NCBI RefSeq assembly: GCF_003999255.1
Contig: NZ_CP034791.1
Location: 1,838,501-1,902,500, forward strand
From: Caldicellulosiruptor changbaiensis
GTDB taxonomy: Bacteria > Bacillota > Thermoanaerobacteria > Caldicellulosiruptorales > Caldicellulosiruptoraceae
Length of the DNA stretch: 64,000 bases
Direction of reading: 5' to 3'
Shown here: positions 36,475 to 45,767 of the stretch, piece after piece
How the letters are laid out: every line of letters begins with the position of its first letter
How positions within the stretch are numbered: position 1 is the first letter of the stretch
Program-made: the position numbers and the translations under genes
The notes under the pieces: model-generated
Told to the model about the DNA's origin: nothing
The model's input: the letters and a program-made list of their open reading frames with translations, nothing else
The model's database searches: none

Positions 36475-38232
36475 ATGCCATTTGACGGAGTTGTTCTCTG
36501 TAGACTTAAAAATGAACTGAAGCTTGAACTTGTTGAAGGAAAGGTTGAAAGAATTTATCAACCTAATCAGTTTGAAATAAATCTTTATATATACAAACTT
36601 GGCAAGACAAAAAAACTGATAATCTCTGCAAATCCGTCGCTTCCAAAAATATATATTACAGAGAAACAAAAGAAAAATCCTGAAGTTGCACCAAACTTCT
36701 GTATGATTCTTCGAAAAAATCTGCTTGGTGCAAAAATTACTAACATCTATCAAGAGGGTTTGGAAAGAATTGTTAAAATAGAATTTGAAACAAAAAATGA
36801 GCTTGGAGATATCGAGAGAAAATACATTATATTTGAGATGATGGGAAGACATAGCAACATATTTTTAGTGGATTCAAATAACAGAATTATTGACGCAATA
36901 AAGAGGATGTCTTTTGAAAATTCTCCACGTAACATTTTGCCAGGAGCTAAATATGTATTGCCACCAGTGTTAACAAAGAAAAATCCTCTTGAAGTTACAT
37001 TTGAAGAATTCTCTTCATTTTTTGAGAACTCTAACAAATCTTATGAAAACATTCTTATTGACAATTTGTCAGGAATTAGCAAACAGTTTGTAAACGAGGT
37101 CATGTTGCATGCACAAGTTTTTAAAGAAAGTGTTGAAAAAAACGAAGTTATCAAAAGGATTTTTGAATCTTTAAAAGAATTATTATATTGTATAGTAGAA
37201 AAAGGTGAAATCCTACCAACATTGTACACAGATAAAGGAAATGTAGTAGATTTTTATGTAATTGATTTGAAAAGCTATTCAAACTTTTCAAAAAGGTTTT
37301 TTACAAGCCTCAACAGCTGTATAGATGAATACTACTCAAAAAAAGAAGAACATACCATTTTCATTGAAAAAAAACAACATCTTCAAAAGATAATTGAACA
37401 AAATTTAAAGAAGCTAAGTCAGAGGTACGAACAAAACCTGCAAAAAATAGATGAGGCAAAAAATGCTGAGCTTTTCAAGAAGTACGCCGACCTAATCTTA
37501 GCAAACCTATATCAACTAAAACCCACATCTGAAGACTTCATTGAAGTTATTGACTACTACAGCGAGGATTTGCCGCAAATTAAGATTCCAATTGAAAAAG
37601 ACAAAGACCTGAAGCAGAATGCAGAGAGGTATTATAAACTTTATAACAAATTAAAGAAAGGGGAAGAATACGCTAAAGCTGAAATATCAGAGATTGAAAC
37701 TGAATTGGAATTTTTGTATAGCTTAGAAGCTCTGCTTGAAAAAAGTACAGAGATCGAAGACCTTTTGAGCATCGAAGAGGAGTTGGAAAAGGAAGGATAT
37801 GTAAAAGCCCAGCCAGAGCCTAAGAAAAATGAAAAAAAGAAAGATTCCAAAAAACCAAATCCTCATCATTTTGTCAGCTCAGATGGTTTTGACATCTATG
37901 TAGGAAGAAACAATATCCAAAACGATTATCTCACATTAAGGTTTGCATCAAGCAATGATATCTGGCTTCATACCCAAAAAATCCCAGGCTCACACGTCAT
38001 AATCCGAACAAACAACAGAAGCGTGCCTGATAGGACTTTGCTGGAGGCTGCACTACTTGCTGCGTATTTTAGTAAAGCGAAAAACTCAACCAAGGTACCT
38101 GTTGACTATACTTATATTAAGCATGTTAAAAAACCGCCCAAATCAAAACCAGGGTTTGTTATATATGAGAACTTTAAGACTATAATTGTTGATTCACCTA
38201 CAGCTATAGACGGCTTTAAAAAAGTAGAATGA
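36475..38232 (+). CDS. rqcH: RqcH/NFACT ribosome quality control protein (fibronectin-binding family)
   Basis: About 585 residues: NFACT-N domain (starts PFDGVVLCRLKNEL), helix-hairpin-helix, long coiled coils (about 290-430) and the C-terminal NFACT-R domain with HHFVSSDGFDIYVGRNN, ASSNDIWLHTQ and PGSHVII. RqcH binds stalled 50S peptidyl-tRNA complexes and recruits tRNA-Ala for alanine tailing. Older annotation names it fibronectin/fibrinogen-binding protein. The start is one of two adjacent ATGs directly after the stop of the upstream gene, so it is translationally coupled. Confidence 0.92.
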   Translation: MPFDGVVLCRLKNELKLELVEGKVERIYQPNQFEINLYIYKLGKTKKLIISANPSLPKIYITEKQKKNPEVAPNFCMILRKNLLGAKITNIYQEGLERIVKIEFETKNELGDIERKYIIFEMMGRHSNIFLVDSNNRIIDAIKRMSFENSPRNILPGAKYVLPPVLTKKNPLEVTFEEFSSFFENSNKSYENILIDNLSGISKQFVNEVMLHAQVFKESVEKNEVIKRIFESLKELLYCIVEKGEILPTLYTDKGNVVDFYVIDLKSYSNFSKRFFTSLNSCIDEYYSKKEEHTIFIEKKQHLQKIIEQNLKKLSQRYEQNLQKIDEAKNAELFKKYADLILANLYQLKPTSEDFIEVIDYYSEDLPQIKIPIEKDKDLKQNAERYYKLYNKLKKGEEYAKAEISEIETELEFLYSLEALLEKSTEIEDLLSIEEELEKEGYVKAQPEPKKNEKKKDSKKPNPHHFVSSDGFDIYVGRNNIQNDYLTLRFASSNDIWLHTQKIPGSHVIIRTNNRSVPDRTLLEAALLAAYFSKAKNSTKVPVDYTYIKHVKKPPKSKPGFVIYENFKTIIVDSPTAIDGFKKVE

Positions 38233-38297
38233 GAAACGGCTTCAATTTTTAACATTAAAATAAACTGAAAATTTAACAAAAGCGGGAGGGATCTGAA

Positions 38298-39545
38298 ATG
38301 CCAAAAGAGGGAAATTGTGTAATAGCGCAATCGGGGGGACCAACTGCTGTTATCAATGCCTCGCTCTTAGGCGTAATTGAAGAGGCGATGAAGCAACATC
38401 CAATAAGAGCTATTTATGGTGCAAAAAATGGGATAATTGGCCTTATTGATGAGGAGCTCTATGACCTCAGAATGGAGGACCCTGAAGAGTTAAAGCTTTT
38501 AAAAACTACGCCTTCATCGGCCTTGGGTTCTTGTCGATACCAGCTAAAGCCTTTTGAACACGATGAAAAAGACTACATTAAGATTTTTAATGTTTTTGAA
38601 GCGCACAATATAAGGTATTTCTTCTACATTGGCGGAAATGATTCAATGGACACTGCTGACAAGCTCACACGCTATGCAAAAAAGATTGGTTATGATATAT
38701 GCATAATAGGAATTCCAAAGACAATTGACAATGACCTTGTCATGACAGACCACTGCCCTGGCTTTGGAAGCGCTGCAAAGTACATTGCTACATCTGTCAT
38801 GGAAATAGCAAGAGATGCTGTTGTATATCCAACAAATATTGTTACAATAATTGAAGTAATGGGAAGGAATGCCGGGTGGCTTGCTGCTGCATCAGCCCTG
38901 GCTGCGAAAGATATTGGTGCACCTGACCTTATTTACCTACCTGAAGTACCGTTTTCTGTTGACAAGTTCTTAGATGATGTCAGAAATATACACAAGAAGA
39001 CAGGAAAAATTACAATTGTAGTATCAGAGGGTATCAAGGACAAAGAAGGAAAGTACATTGCTGATATGAGCCACAAGTTTGGAATAGACGCATTTGGGCA
39101 TGTACAACTTGGTGGTGCAGCGTTTGTTTTAGAAAATATAATCCGTGAAGAGGTAGAAAAGAGAGTAAAAGCTATCCAGTTCAATGTCCTGCAGCGAAGT
39201 GCTGCACATATCATGTCAAAGACTGATGTTGAAGAGGCATACATGGTTGGAAGAATGGCTGTAAAGTATGCAGTTGAAGGTGCAAGTGGATACATGATTG
39301 CAATTAAACGTGATAGTGATAGTCCATATTCCAGTTCAACAGAGCTTGTAGAGCTTTATAAAGTTGCAAACGCAGAGAAATTAGTACCTCTTGCATGGAT
39401 TTCTCATGACGGAAACTATGTAAAAGAAGAAGTTCTCAATTACATCCAGCCTCTAATTGAAGGTGAAGTTGAGATCAAATTTGAAAAAGGACTTCCTCGA
39501 TATGCAAAGCTCAGAAAGATAATGGTGCCAAAAAAGGTTGTCTAA
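38298..39545 (+). CDS. pfp: Pyrophosphate-dependent 6-phosphofructokinase
   Basis: A 415-residue PFK-family protein. The phosphoryl-donor site reads GGNDS (112-116, Asp115 in place of the ATP-type Gly) and the catalytic motif is PKTIDND (140-146, with Lys141). Both are hallmarks of PPi-using enzymes. It also has IAQSGGPTAVIN and GFGSAAKYI. It interconverts fructose-6-phosphate and fructose-1,6-bisphosphate reversibly. PPi-type PFK is known from thermophilic cellulolytic Firmicutes such as Caldicellulosiruptor. GGGAGGG gives it its own SD 65 bases after rqcH. Confidence 0.93.
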   Translation: MPKEGNCVIAQSGGPTAVINASLLGVIEEAMKQHPIRAIYGAKNGIIGLIDEELYDLRMEDPEELKLLKTTPSSALGSCRYQLKPFEHDEKDYIKIFNVFEAHNIRYFFYIGGNDSMDTADKLTRYAKKIGYDICIIGIPKTIDNDLVMTDHCPGFGSAAKYIATSVMEIARDAVVYPTNIVTIIEVMGRNAGWLAAASALAAKDIGAPDLIYLPEVPFSVDKFLDDVRNIHKKTGKITIVVSEGIKDKEGKYIADMSHKFGIDAFGHVQLGGAAFVLENIIREEVEKRVKAIQFNVLQRSAAHIMSKTDVEEAYMVGRMAVKYAVEGASGYMIAIKRDSDSPYSSSTELVELYKVANAEKLVPLAWISHDGNYVKEEVLNYIQPLIEGEVEIKFEKGLPRYAKLRKIMVPKKVV

Positions 39546-39582
39546 ACTTTGAAAAAGTACTAAATTGAAATAAAAAAAAACA

Positions 39583-39628
39583 AATGGGTGCTACCTCGGA
39601 AATATCACCGAGGTGCACCCATTTTTTT
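39583..39628. terminator. Bidirectional terminator between pfp and clpC
   Basis: ATGGGTGC..CCTCGG pairs with CCGAGG..GCACCCAT (about 14 bp, one 2-base bulge), followed by TTTTTTT on plus and TTTGTTTTTTTTT on minus. It serves the convergent pfp and clpC transcripts. Confidence 0.9.
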
Positions 39629-39641
39629 AAAATTTAATTCT

Positions 39642-42134
39642 CTATTTTGCCTGTTCTATTTGAGTAGCTTCAGAGCTGTTGCTTTTCTCTTTTTTGGTTA
39701 TTACAGTCTTGTCATCTACATAGTCAACTATAAACTCATCACCTTGTTTTATCTGCCCTTCTAAAATAGCTTCTGAAATCTTGTCTTCTACCATGGTCTG
39801 GATAGCTCTTTTAAGTGGCCTTGCACCAAATAGCGGATCAAACCCCTTTTTAGCTATTGCCTCAATAAGCGCAGGTGTAAATTCTGCATAATACTCGCTT
39901 GATTTTATTCTTTCCTTTAAGTTGTTGAGCAAGATTTCAACTATCTTTTTGACATCTTCCTCATCTAATGGATGGAATACTATAATCTCGTCTATTCTGT
40001 TCAAAAACTCTGGTCTAAAAGTCTTCTTCAGCTCACCCATAACACTTTCTTTTATCTGCTCATACGTTCTCTGTTTTTCGTCCTCGGATGTTGAAAATCC
40101 TAACTTTTTCGGATTTGTAATGAGCTGCGCACCAATGTTTGATGTCATAATAATTACTGTGTTTCTAAAGCTTACAGTTCTGCCCTGAGAGTCGGTAAGT
40201 CTACCATCGTCAAGTATTTGCAAAAGGAGGTTAAAAACATCAGGGTGAGCTTTCTCTATTTCGTCAAACAGGACAACCGAGTATGGTCTTCTTCTAACCT
40301 TTTCTGTAAGCTGTCCACCTTCTTCATATCCAACATATCCAGGGGGAGAACCAATTAGCTTTGATACATTGAATTTTTCCATATATTCTGACATGTCAAT
40401 TCGAATAAGAGCATCCTCTGTTCCAAACAATGCTTCAGCAAGCGCACGACAAAGCTCTGTCTTACCAACACCAGTTGGGCCTAAGAATATAAACGAACCA
40501 ATTGGTCTTTTTGGATCTTTTAGACCAACTCTTCCGCGCCTTATCGCTCGTGCAACAGCTCTTACAGCTTCATCCTGCCCAACCACACGCCTGTGTAAAA
40601 CCTCTTCTAATTTCAACAGTCTTTCAGATTCATCTTCTGTAAGCTTGTTAACAGGAATACCTGTCCAGCTTGCGACAATGTACGCAATATCATTTTCAGT
40701 GACAATTGGCTGAGCCTTTTGCTGGTCATTAGTCCACGAATTCTTAACCTTTTCAAGTTCTTGGCGAAGTTTTATAATCTCATCTCTTATCTTTGCTGCT
40801 TTTTCATACTCTTGAAGCCTGATTGCTTCCTCTTTTTCCTTTTCAAGCTTTTCAATCTTCTCTTCATGCTCTTTTACATGAGGCGGAAGTGTGTACATTT
40901 TAAGTCTCACACGCGACGCAGCCTCATCAATCAGGTCTATCGCCTTGTCTGGCAAGTACCTGTCTGTAATATACTTTGTGGAAAGATCAACAGCAGCCTT
41001 GATAGCCTCATCTGTAATCTTAACACCATGATGAGCCTCGTACTTGTCTCGAAGCCCTTTTAATATTTGAATGGTCTCTTCTGGTGTTGGCTCACCAACC
41101 AAGATGGGTTGGAACCTTCGCTCTAAAGCTGCATCTTTTTCTATATGTTTTCTGTACTCATCAAGCGTTGTTGCACCAATGACTTGAATCTCACCGCGTG
41201 CAAGTGCCGGCTTTAAAATGTTTGACGCGTCAATTGCACCTTCTGCCGCACCAGCACCAATGATAGTGTGCATCTCATCAATAAAGAGAATGACATTTCC
41301 TGATTTTCTAACCTCTTCCATTGCCTTTTTTAGTCTCTCTTCAAATTCGCCCCTGAACTTTGACCCTGCAACCATTGCAGAAAGATCCAAAGCAACAACC
41401 CTTTTGTTTCTCAAAAGTTCCGGAACATTTCCTTCGACAATCTTTTGGGCAAGCCCTTCAACTATTGCTGTTTTACCAACACCGGGCTCACCAATTAAAC
41501 ATGGGTTGTTTTTTGTCCTCCTCGACAAAATCTGGATAACTCTTTCTATTTCTTTTTCACGGCCAATAACAGGATCAATCTTGCCCTCAAGTGCAAGCTG
41601 TGTCAAATCCCTGCTAAATTGATTCAGAGTTGGTGTATTTTGTGTCTGGAAATTTATCTGCTGTTGAGGCGATACCCCGCCCATATTTTTAGCATCCTCG
41701 TTCAAAAGTTTCATGATTTCTTCAAACAATTTTTGTGGGTCGACACCCAAATCCATTAATATTCTAACAGCAACACTTTCGCCCTCGCGCATAATAGCAA
41801 GCAAAATGTGTTCTGTGCTAATATATGTGCTGCCAAGCCTTCGTGCTTCCATAAACGCAATTTCAAACACCCTCTTTGTCCTGGGTGTAAATCCTGTTGG
41901 CGGCTGCGGAAGCTGATAATCACCTCTGCCAATTAGCTCTTCTATCTCGTCAATCACCTTTTCTTCAGTAACACCCTGGCTTTGCAAAACTCTTGCCGCA
42001 ATACCGCCACCTTCTCTAATCAATCCCAAAAGTAAATGTTCTGTCCCAACATAGTTATGACCAAGCTCGGCAGCAGATTGCTGCGCAAGCATTATCGCCT
42101 TTTCTGCTCTTTCTGTAAATCTTCCTTGGAACAT
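39642..42134 (-). CDS. clpC: ATP-dependent Clp protease ATPase subunit ClpC
   Basis: An 830-residue HSP100 protein: double Clp-N repeat (about 1-145), first AAA domain with [15 protein letters not shown], a UVR-type middle domain ([19 protein letters not shown]), second AAA domain with [16 protein letters not shown] and a C-terminal D2 lid. The UVR segment separates ClpC from ClpB/ClpA. It unfolds substrates, including McsB-phosphorylated proteins, for ClpP. Last gene of the ctsR operon. SD AAGGAGG. Confidence 0.97.
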   Translation of the reverse strand: MFQGRFTERAEKAIMLAQQSAAELGHNYVGTEHLLLGLIREGGGIAARVLQSQGVTEEKVIDEIEELIGRGDYQLPQPPTGFTPRTKRVFEIAFMEARRLGSTYISTEHILLAIMREGESVAVRILMDLGVDPQKLFEEIMKLLNEDAKNMGGVSPQQQINFQTQNTPTLNQFSRDLTQLALEGKIDPVIGREKEIERVIQILSRRTKNNPCLIGEPGVGKTAIVEGLAQKIVEGNVPELLRNKRVVALDLSAMVAGSKFRGEFEERLKKAMEEVRKSGNVILFIDEMHTIIGAGAAEGAIDASNILKPALARGEIQVIGATTLDEYRKHIEKDAALERRFQPILVGEPTPEETIQILKGLRDKYEAHHGVKITDEAIKAAVDLSTKYITDRYLPDKAIDLIDEAASRVRLKMYTLPPHVKEHEEKIEKLEKEKEEAIRLQEYEKAAKIRDEIIKLRQELEKVKNSWTNDQQKAQPIVTENDIAYIVASWTGIPVNKLTEDESERLLKLEEVLHRRVVGQDEAVRAVARAIRRGRVGLKDPKRPIGSFIFLGPTGVGKTELCRALAEALFGTEDALIRIDMSEYMEKFNVSKLIGSPPGYVGYEEGGQLTEKVRRRPYSVVLFDEIEKAHPDVFNLLLQILDDGRLTDSQGRTVSFRNTVIIMTSNIGAQLITNPKKLGFSTSEDEKQRTYEQIKESVMGELKKTFRPEFLNRIDEIIVFHPLDEEDVKKIVEILLNNLKERIKSSEYYAEFTPALIEAIAKKGFDPLFGARPLKRAIQTMVEDKISEAILEGQIKQGDEFIVDYVDDKTVITKKEKSNSSEATQIEQAK

Positions 42135-42149
42135 TTTTTAAAACCTCCT

Positions 42150-43136
42150 TTAGTCTAAAATTTTTCTTATAAGCTCTGCTCTTTTTATGTCCCTTTCCTC
42201 GGGTGTCATTTCCCTTCCAAAATAGTCTTGTATCATAGCTGGTTGAATCAAGTTAAGAAGCACATCTATCTTGTCTATTGTAACCTCTTTTATAATACCC
42301 ATACTGATACCCATTCTCACGTCTGAAATTAATTTTAGTGCTTCATTCGATGAGATATTTCTTGCATATTTCAAAATTCCAAAAGACCTGTATACCTTAT
42401 CTTCGATAAATGCTCTGTTCTCATTCAAAAGTTTTAGTCTTGCTTGACGTTCTTGCTCAATTATCTGGTTTGTGATTGAAATAACATTTGCAATAATGTC
42501 TTCTTCTGGCTGCCCTAATGTAATCTGGTTTGAAATCTGATAAAGATTCCCTACAACCTCACTTCCCTCACCATAAAAACCTCTTACAGCAATACCAAGT
42601 TTCGTTATTGTCTCAATGATTTCTTTCATATAGCCAAGAAGGGTAAGTGCCGGAAGATGAAGCATGAAAGACGCTCTCAGTCCTGTTCCAACATTGGTGG
42701 GACAGGATGTAAGATATCCCCATGTTTCGTCATAAGCATATGGAAGATGCTCTTCTAAAAAGTCATCAATCCTATTTGCATCCTCCCAAGCCATCTGGAT
42801 GTTCTGTCCTCTGTACAACACCTGGATTCTTAAATGGTCTTCTTCGTTTATCATGATGCTTATATTTTCATTCTGGTCAATTGCAACAGCACTTTTTATC
42901 TTTGATGAGACCAAAGCAGGTGAGATTAGGTGTTTTTCAATCAAAACCTGTCTTTTTAAAAGCGGCAATTTTCTTATTTCATAAAAATCAAATTTGTATT
43001 GCTTATTTCTTGAAATCACATCTCTTACCTTATCTATTACAAGGCCAGCATCATAATCGTTCATTTTTATGGTAAAGGGAACATCTGAAAGATTTCTCGC
43101 AAGCCGAATTCTGCTTGTTACAACAACTTCATCCAT
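42150..43136 (-). CDS. mcsB: Protein arginine kinase McsB
   Basis: About 328 residues with the phosphagen-kinase-like catalytic domain: VVVTSRIRLARNL near the start, the nucleotide-binding arginines, NEEDHLRIQ and SCPTNVGTGLRAS, which carries the active-site cysteine region. McsB phosphorylates arginines, marking proteins for ClpCP and inactivating CtsR. The ATG at 43136 (MDEVVV) has GGGAGTG upstream; the GTG four codons earlier lies in that SD. It follows mcsA closely. Confidence 0.95.
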   Translation of the reverse strand: MDEVVVTSRIRLARNLSDVPFTIKMNDYDAGLVIDKVRDVISRNKQYKFDFYEIRKLPLLKRQVLIEKHLISPALVSSKIKSAVAIDQNENISIMINEEDHLRIQVLYRGQNIQMAWEDANRIDDFLEEHLPYAYDETWGYLTSCPTNVGTGLRASFMLHLPALTLLGYMKEIIETITKLGIAVRGFYGEGSEVVGNLYQISNQITLGQPEEDIIANVISITNQIIEQERQARLKLLNENRAFIEDKVYRSFGILKYARNISSNEALKLISDVRMGISMGIIKEVTIDKIDVLLNLIQPAMIQDYFGREMTPEERDIKRAELIRKILD

Positions 43137-43144
43137 TTTACAAA

Positions 43145-43657
43145 TCACTCCCGAGCAAGTTTCTTCTCAAGTTCTCTTATCTTGTCTCTAATCTCTGCAG
43201 CCTTCTCAAACTCTTCATTTTTTATAGCTATATTTAACTCTATCTTAAGCTTGTCAATCTCCCTTTTGATTGCAATATTTTCACCCATCTTAGTGGGAAT
43301 CTTTCCAACATGCTTTGTATTGCCATGGATTCTTCTGAAAATAGGATAGAGTTTTTCTGAAAAAGAGTTATAACACATTGCACAGCCAAATCTACCTGTT
43401 CGTTTAAATTCTTCAAAAGTCATGCCACAACCCTTGCATGTAATTTGTATCTCAAAAGAAGGTTTCATTACCTGACTGCCAAAAGCTGGTTCTAAAATTC
43501 CGGCTAAAAAGTTAGTAACCGAAAAAGGTGTATCAAATTCTATGGTGCCTTTTTGCTTTGCACACACCTCACAAAGATGCATCTCTGTCTTAACGCCGTT
43601 TATAATCTGCGTATAGTGAACAGTTGCTGGTCGCTTGCCGCAATTTTCGCAAAGCAT
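43145..43657 (-). CDS. mcsA: McsA, activator of McsB
   Basis: About 170 residues. Two zinc-finger pairs are visible: CENCGK and CEVCAKQ, then CKGCGM and CAMCYN. A C-terminal UVR motif (NEEFEKAAEIRDKIRELEKK) follows. McsA binds metal and activates McsB kinase. The start is moved to ATG 43657 because GGTGAG is spaced for it, while AAAGG abuts the upstream ATG. Middle of ctsR-mcsA-mcsB-clpC. Confidence 0.93.
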   Translation of the reverse strand: MLCENCGKRPATVHYTQIINGVKTEMHLCEVCAKQKGTIEFDTPFSVTNFLAGILEPAFGSQVMKPSFEIQITCKGCGMTFEEFKRTGRFGCAMCYNSFSEKLYPIFRRIHGNTKHVGKIPTKMGENIAIKREIDKLKIELNIAIKNEEFEKAAEIRDKIRELEKKLARE

Positions 43658-43700
43658 TATAAAACTCACCATCCTTTACGAAAACCTCTACTTATAAATA

Positions 43701-44159
43701 TTACCCATTCATAAGAGAAATTATCATAGCTTTTAAAATTAACATCCTTAAAGTATCTTTCAAAGGTTGATTTATGGGTAGAGACTTGTCATTCAGCGCT
43801 GCTTTCATCAAATTTGCTTCTCTCTGAGTTATAGCACCGTTTTCCAACAAGCACTCAATAATTTCGTTTGCTTGATGCTGAGTAACAGGAGAATTTATGT
43901 TATTTAGGATATTCTCAAGCAGATTTGAACTATTTTCAAACTTTATCTTTACTATACGTATTGAACCGCCACCACCGCGCTTGCTTTCTATATAATATCC
44001 TCTTTCGATTGTAAAACGTGTTGAAAGAACATAGTTTATCTGTGACGGTGCACAGTTGAAAAAGTTTGCAAGCTCATTTCTCTGAATCTCAACCTCACCA
44101 TCTTTTTTTTCAATTAGCTGCTTTATAAATTCCTCAATGATATCGGACAGTCTTGGCAT
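43701..44159 (-). CDS. ctsR: Transcriptional repressor CtsR
   Basis: A 152-residue protein with the winged helix-turn-helix NELANFFNCAPSQINYVLSTRFT and the glycine-rich wing RGGGGSIRI, both diagnostic for CtsR. It represses class III heat-shock genes and is inactivated by heat and by McsB. It is first gene of its own operon and has a CtsR box over its start site, so autoregulation is expected. Confidence 0.97.
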   Translation of the reverse strand: MPRLSDIIEEFIKQLIEKKDGEVEIQRNELANFFNCAPSQINYVLSTRFTIERGYYIESKRGGGGSIRIVKIKFENSSNLLENILNNINSPVTQHQANEIIECLLENGAITQREANLMKAALNDKSLPINQPLKDTLRMLILKAMIISLMNG

Positions 44160-44187
44160 AAAAACCTCCCCCGTCTTAAGACCCGTG

Positions 44188-44220
44188 TTGACTTTGACTA
44201 TCTTTGACCTTGCAATTATA
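44188..44220 (-). promoter_or_regulatory. CtsR operator with -10 box of the ctsR operon
   Basis: Minus strand: TATAAT (44220-44215) is followed by GGTCAAA (44209-44203), three bases, AGTCAAA (44199-44193), and directly by a partial third half-site GTCAA (44192-44188). The heptad tandem repeat with three-base gap equals the known CtsR consensus RGTCAAANANRGTCAAA. It overlaps the expected transcription start, so binding would block RNA polymerase. The -35 is poor (TTCAAA at 16-base spacing). Confidence 0.9.
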
Positions 44221-44259
44221 TTTTAATATATTTTCTTTTGAAATGCAAGATATTTCTTG

Positions 44260-44288
44260 TTGTTAAAATGTGATAAATATATTATAAT
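44260..44288 (+). promoter_or_regulatory. Sigma-A promoter of the polysaccharide deacetylase gene
   Basis: Plus strand: TTGTTA at 44260-44265, 17-base spacer, TATAAT at 44283-44288, about 40 bases upstream of the TTG start. It is divergent from the ctsR promoter, whose operator lies about 50 bases away. Confidence 0.8.
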
Positions 44289-44328
44289 GTCTTGTATAAA
44301 ATACTAAAAAGAAAGGACCATCAAGCCG

Positions 44329-45303
44329 TTGAAACTCAAAAAAATCTTGGCAGTGATCTTGCTTACTTTACTTGCAATTGCGCTGGTAACATCTGTAGCT
44401 ATAAAAACTGAGCAAATACTCACAAGTGTGATTTTAAAAAGCCGTCACAATGCTGAAAAAACTGCCCCTCCATCTTCTCTTGCTCAAAAAAATTTTAAGG
44501 TTCAGCCCTTTAATATTATATCAAAAAATTTAAATGAGGTAACCAATACAAATAAAAGCACAGCACAAAAATTTCTAGAGCCAGTAACCAGATCAGTTTA
44601 TGAGACAACTAAACCTTTTAGTCCGGTATCAGATCTACATGATACATCAAATATTAAAAACATCTCTAAAAAGGTTATATACCTAACAATAGATGACGGA
44701 CCATCATCTGAGACACCTAAGATACTTGAGATTTTAGAAAAAGAAGGTATAAAAGCTACTTTCTTTGTTGTTGGATACAACTGCGTAAAATATCCGAACT
44801 TCCTCAAGCAAATTTCTCAAAAAGGTCATTTAATTGGCAATCATTCGTACTCGCACAAGTATAAAGTAATTTACAAAAGTTTCAAAAACTTTGTTGACGA
44901 CTTTAACAAGGCTCAAGATGTGATATATCAAATTACAGGGATAAAGCCGAAATATTATAGATTCCCCGGCGGGTCTTTAAACAAAGTATCACCTCAAATA
45001 AAAAAGTTTTTTGACAAAAACAAGGTAATATACATTGATTGGAATGCTATAACCGGTGATTCATCAAAGAATCATGAAAAACTCACTTATAAAGATATAA
45101 TCAAAATGACTTTTGCAACTATAAAGAATAAAAATCAAATAGTGCTTCTTATGCATGACAGTCCTACAAAGAAAAATGTCATTGAAGCCTTGCCCTATAT
45201 AATAAAAACTTTAAAATCTCAGGGTTATGTGTTTGAAACAGTAGACAAAATGCCAAAACCTTTGCAATTTAAAACAAAAACAAAAGCCGCATCGTTACAC
45301 TGA
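44329..45303 (+). CDS. Polysaccharide deacetylase (NodB family)
   Basis: A 324-residue protein: N-terminal signal anchor (about 5-25), a Ser/Thr/Lys-rich linker, then a NodB domain (about 115-300). Motifs visible are TIDDGPSS (catalytic Asp and metal Asp), HSYSHK (metal histidines), RFPGG and LLMHDS. It probably removes acetyl groups from peptidoglycan or another amino-sugar polymer outside the cell. The start is TTG at 44329 with AAAGGA upstream. Single-gene unit with its own promoter and terminator. Confidence 0.88.
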   Translation: MKLKKILAVILLTLLAIALVTSVAIKTEQILTSVILKSRHNAEKTAPPSSLAQKNFKVQPFNIISKNLNEVTNTNKSTAQKFLEPVTRSVYETTKPFSPVSDLHDTSNIKNISKKVIYLTIDDGPSSETPKILEILEKEGIKATFFVVGYNCVKYPNFLKQISQKGHLIGNHSYSHKYKVIYKSFKNFVDDFNKAQDVIYQITGIKPKYYRFPGGSLNKVSPQIKKFFDKNKVIYIDWNAITGDSSKNHEKLTYKDIIKMTFATIKNKNQIVLLMHDSPTKKNVIEALPYIIKTLKSQGYVFETVDKMPKPLQFKTKTKAASLH

Positions 45304-45316
45304 TGCGGCTTATTTA
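45286..45316 (+). terminator. Terminator at the deacetylase stop codon
   Basis: GCCGCATC (45286-45293) pairs with GATGCGGC (45302-45309), followed by TTATTT. The stop codon is within the hairpin. Confidence 0.8.
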
Positions 45317-45344
45317 GCCCCATTTTATTTTAACCTGCAGCAAT

Positions 45345-45641
45345 TTACCTTGTTGCTCTTATCTTAGAAAAGCAATCACTGCAGTATATGGGTCTGTCAT
45401 TTCTTGGCTTGAACGGAACCTTCGTCTCTTTTCCGCATGCGCTGCAAACTGCATCGTAAAGTTCACGTCTTCTTTCCTGTCTTGAATCTCTTCTTTGCAT
45501 AGCCTTTCTCTGGTCTCTACACTCTTTGCATCTTGTTGGTTCGTTCTTGAACCCTTTTTGTGCATAAAATTCTTGTTCACCTGCTGTGAACACAAACTCT
45601 CTTCCGCAATCCTTGCAAACTAATACCTTGTCTTGATACAT
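45345..45641 (-). CDS. Small zinc-ribbon protein
   Basis: A 98-residue protein with two CxxC pairs at the N-terminus (CKDCGREF, CKECRDQ), a highly basic middle (KAMQRRDSRQERRREL) and two more CxxC pairs near the C-terminus (CSACGKE, CSDCFSK). This matches the zf-trcl/CxxC_CxxC families of small putative nucleic-acid-binding proteins common in Firmicutes and other bacteria. Function unknown. Monocistronic on minus with GAGGGGAA SD. Confidence 0.85.
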   Translation of the reverse strand: MYQDKVLVCKDCGREFVFTAGEQEFYAQKGFKNEPTRCKECRDQRKAMQRRDSRQERRRELYDAVCSACGKETKVPFKPRNDRPIYCSDCFSKIRATR

Positions 45642-45767
45642 TCTAAAATTCCCCTCACTTCATGGATTTAGATTTTTCTGACGTCTATTGTTCACCCTGA
45701 ACAACCAACGTCTTTTTAATTATAACCCTATTTTCTCTATTTGTAAATAGCAAATTGAAAAAATTTT

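Noticed and set aside
41218..41622. A 134-codon plus-strand frame inside clpC
   Set aside because: Antisense shadow over the AAA domain of clpC; the codon pattern follows the real gene on minus.
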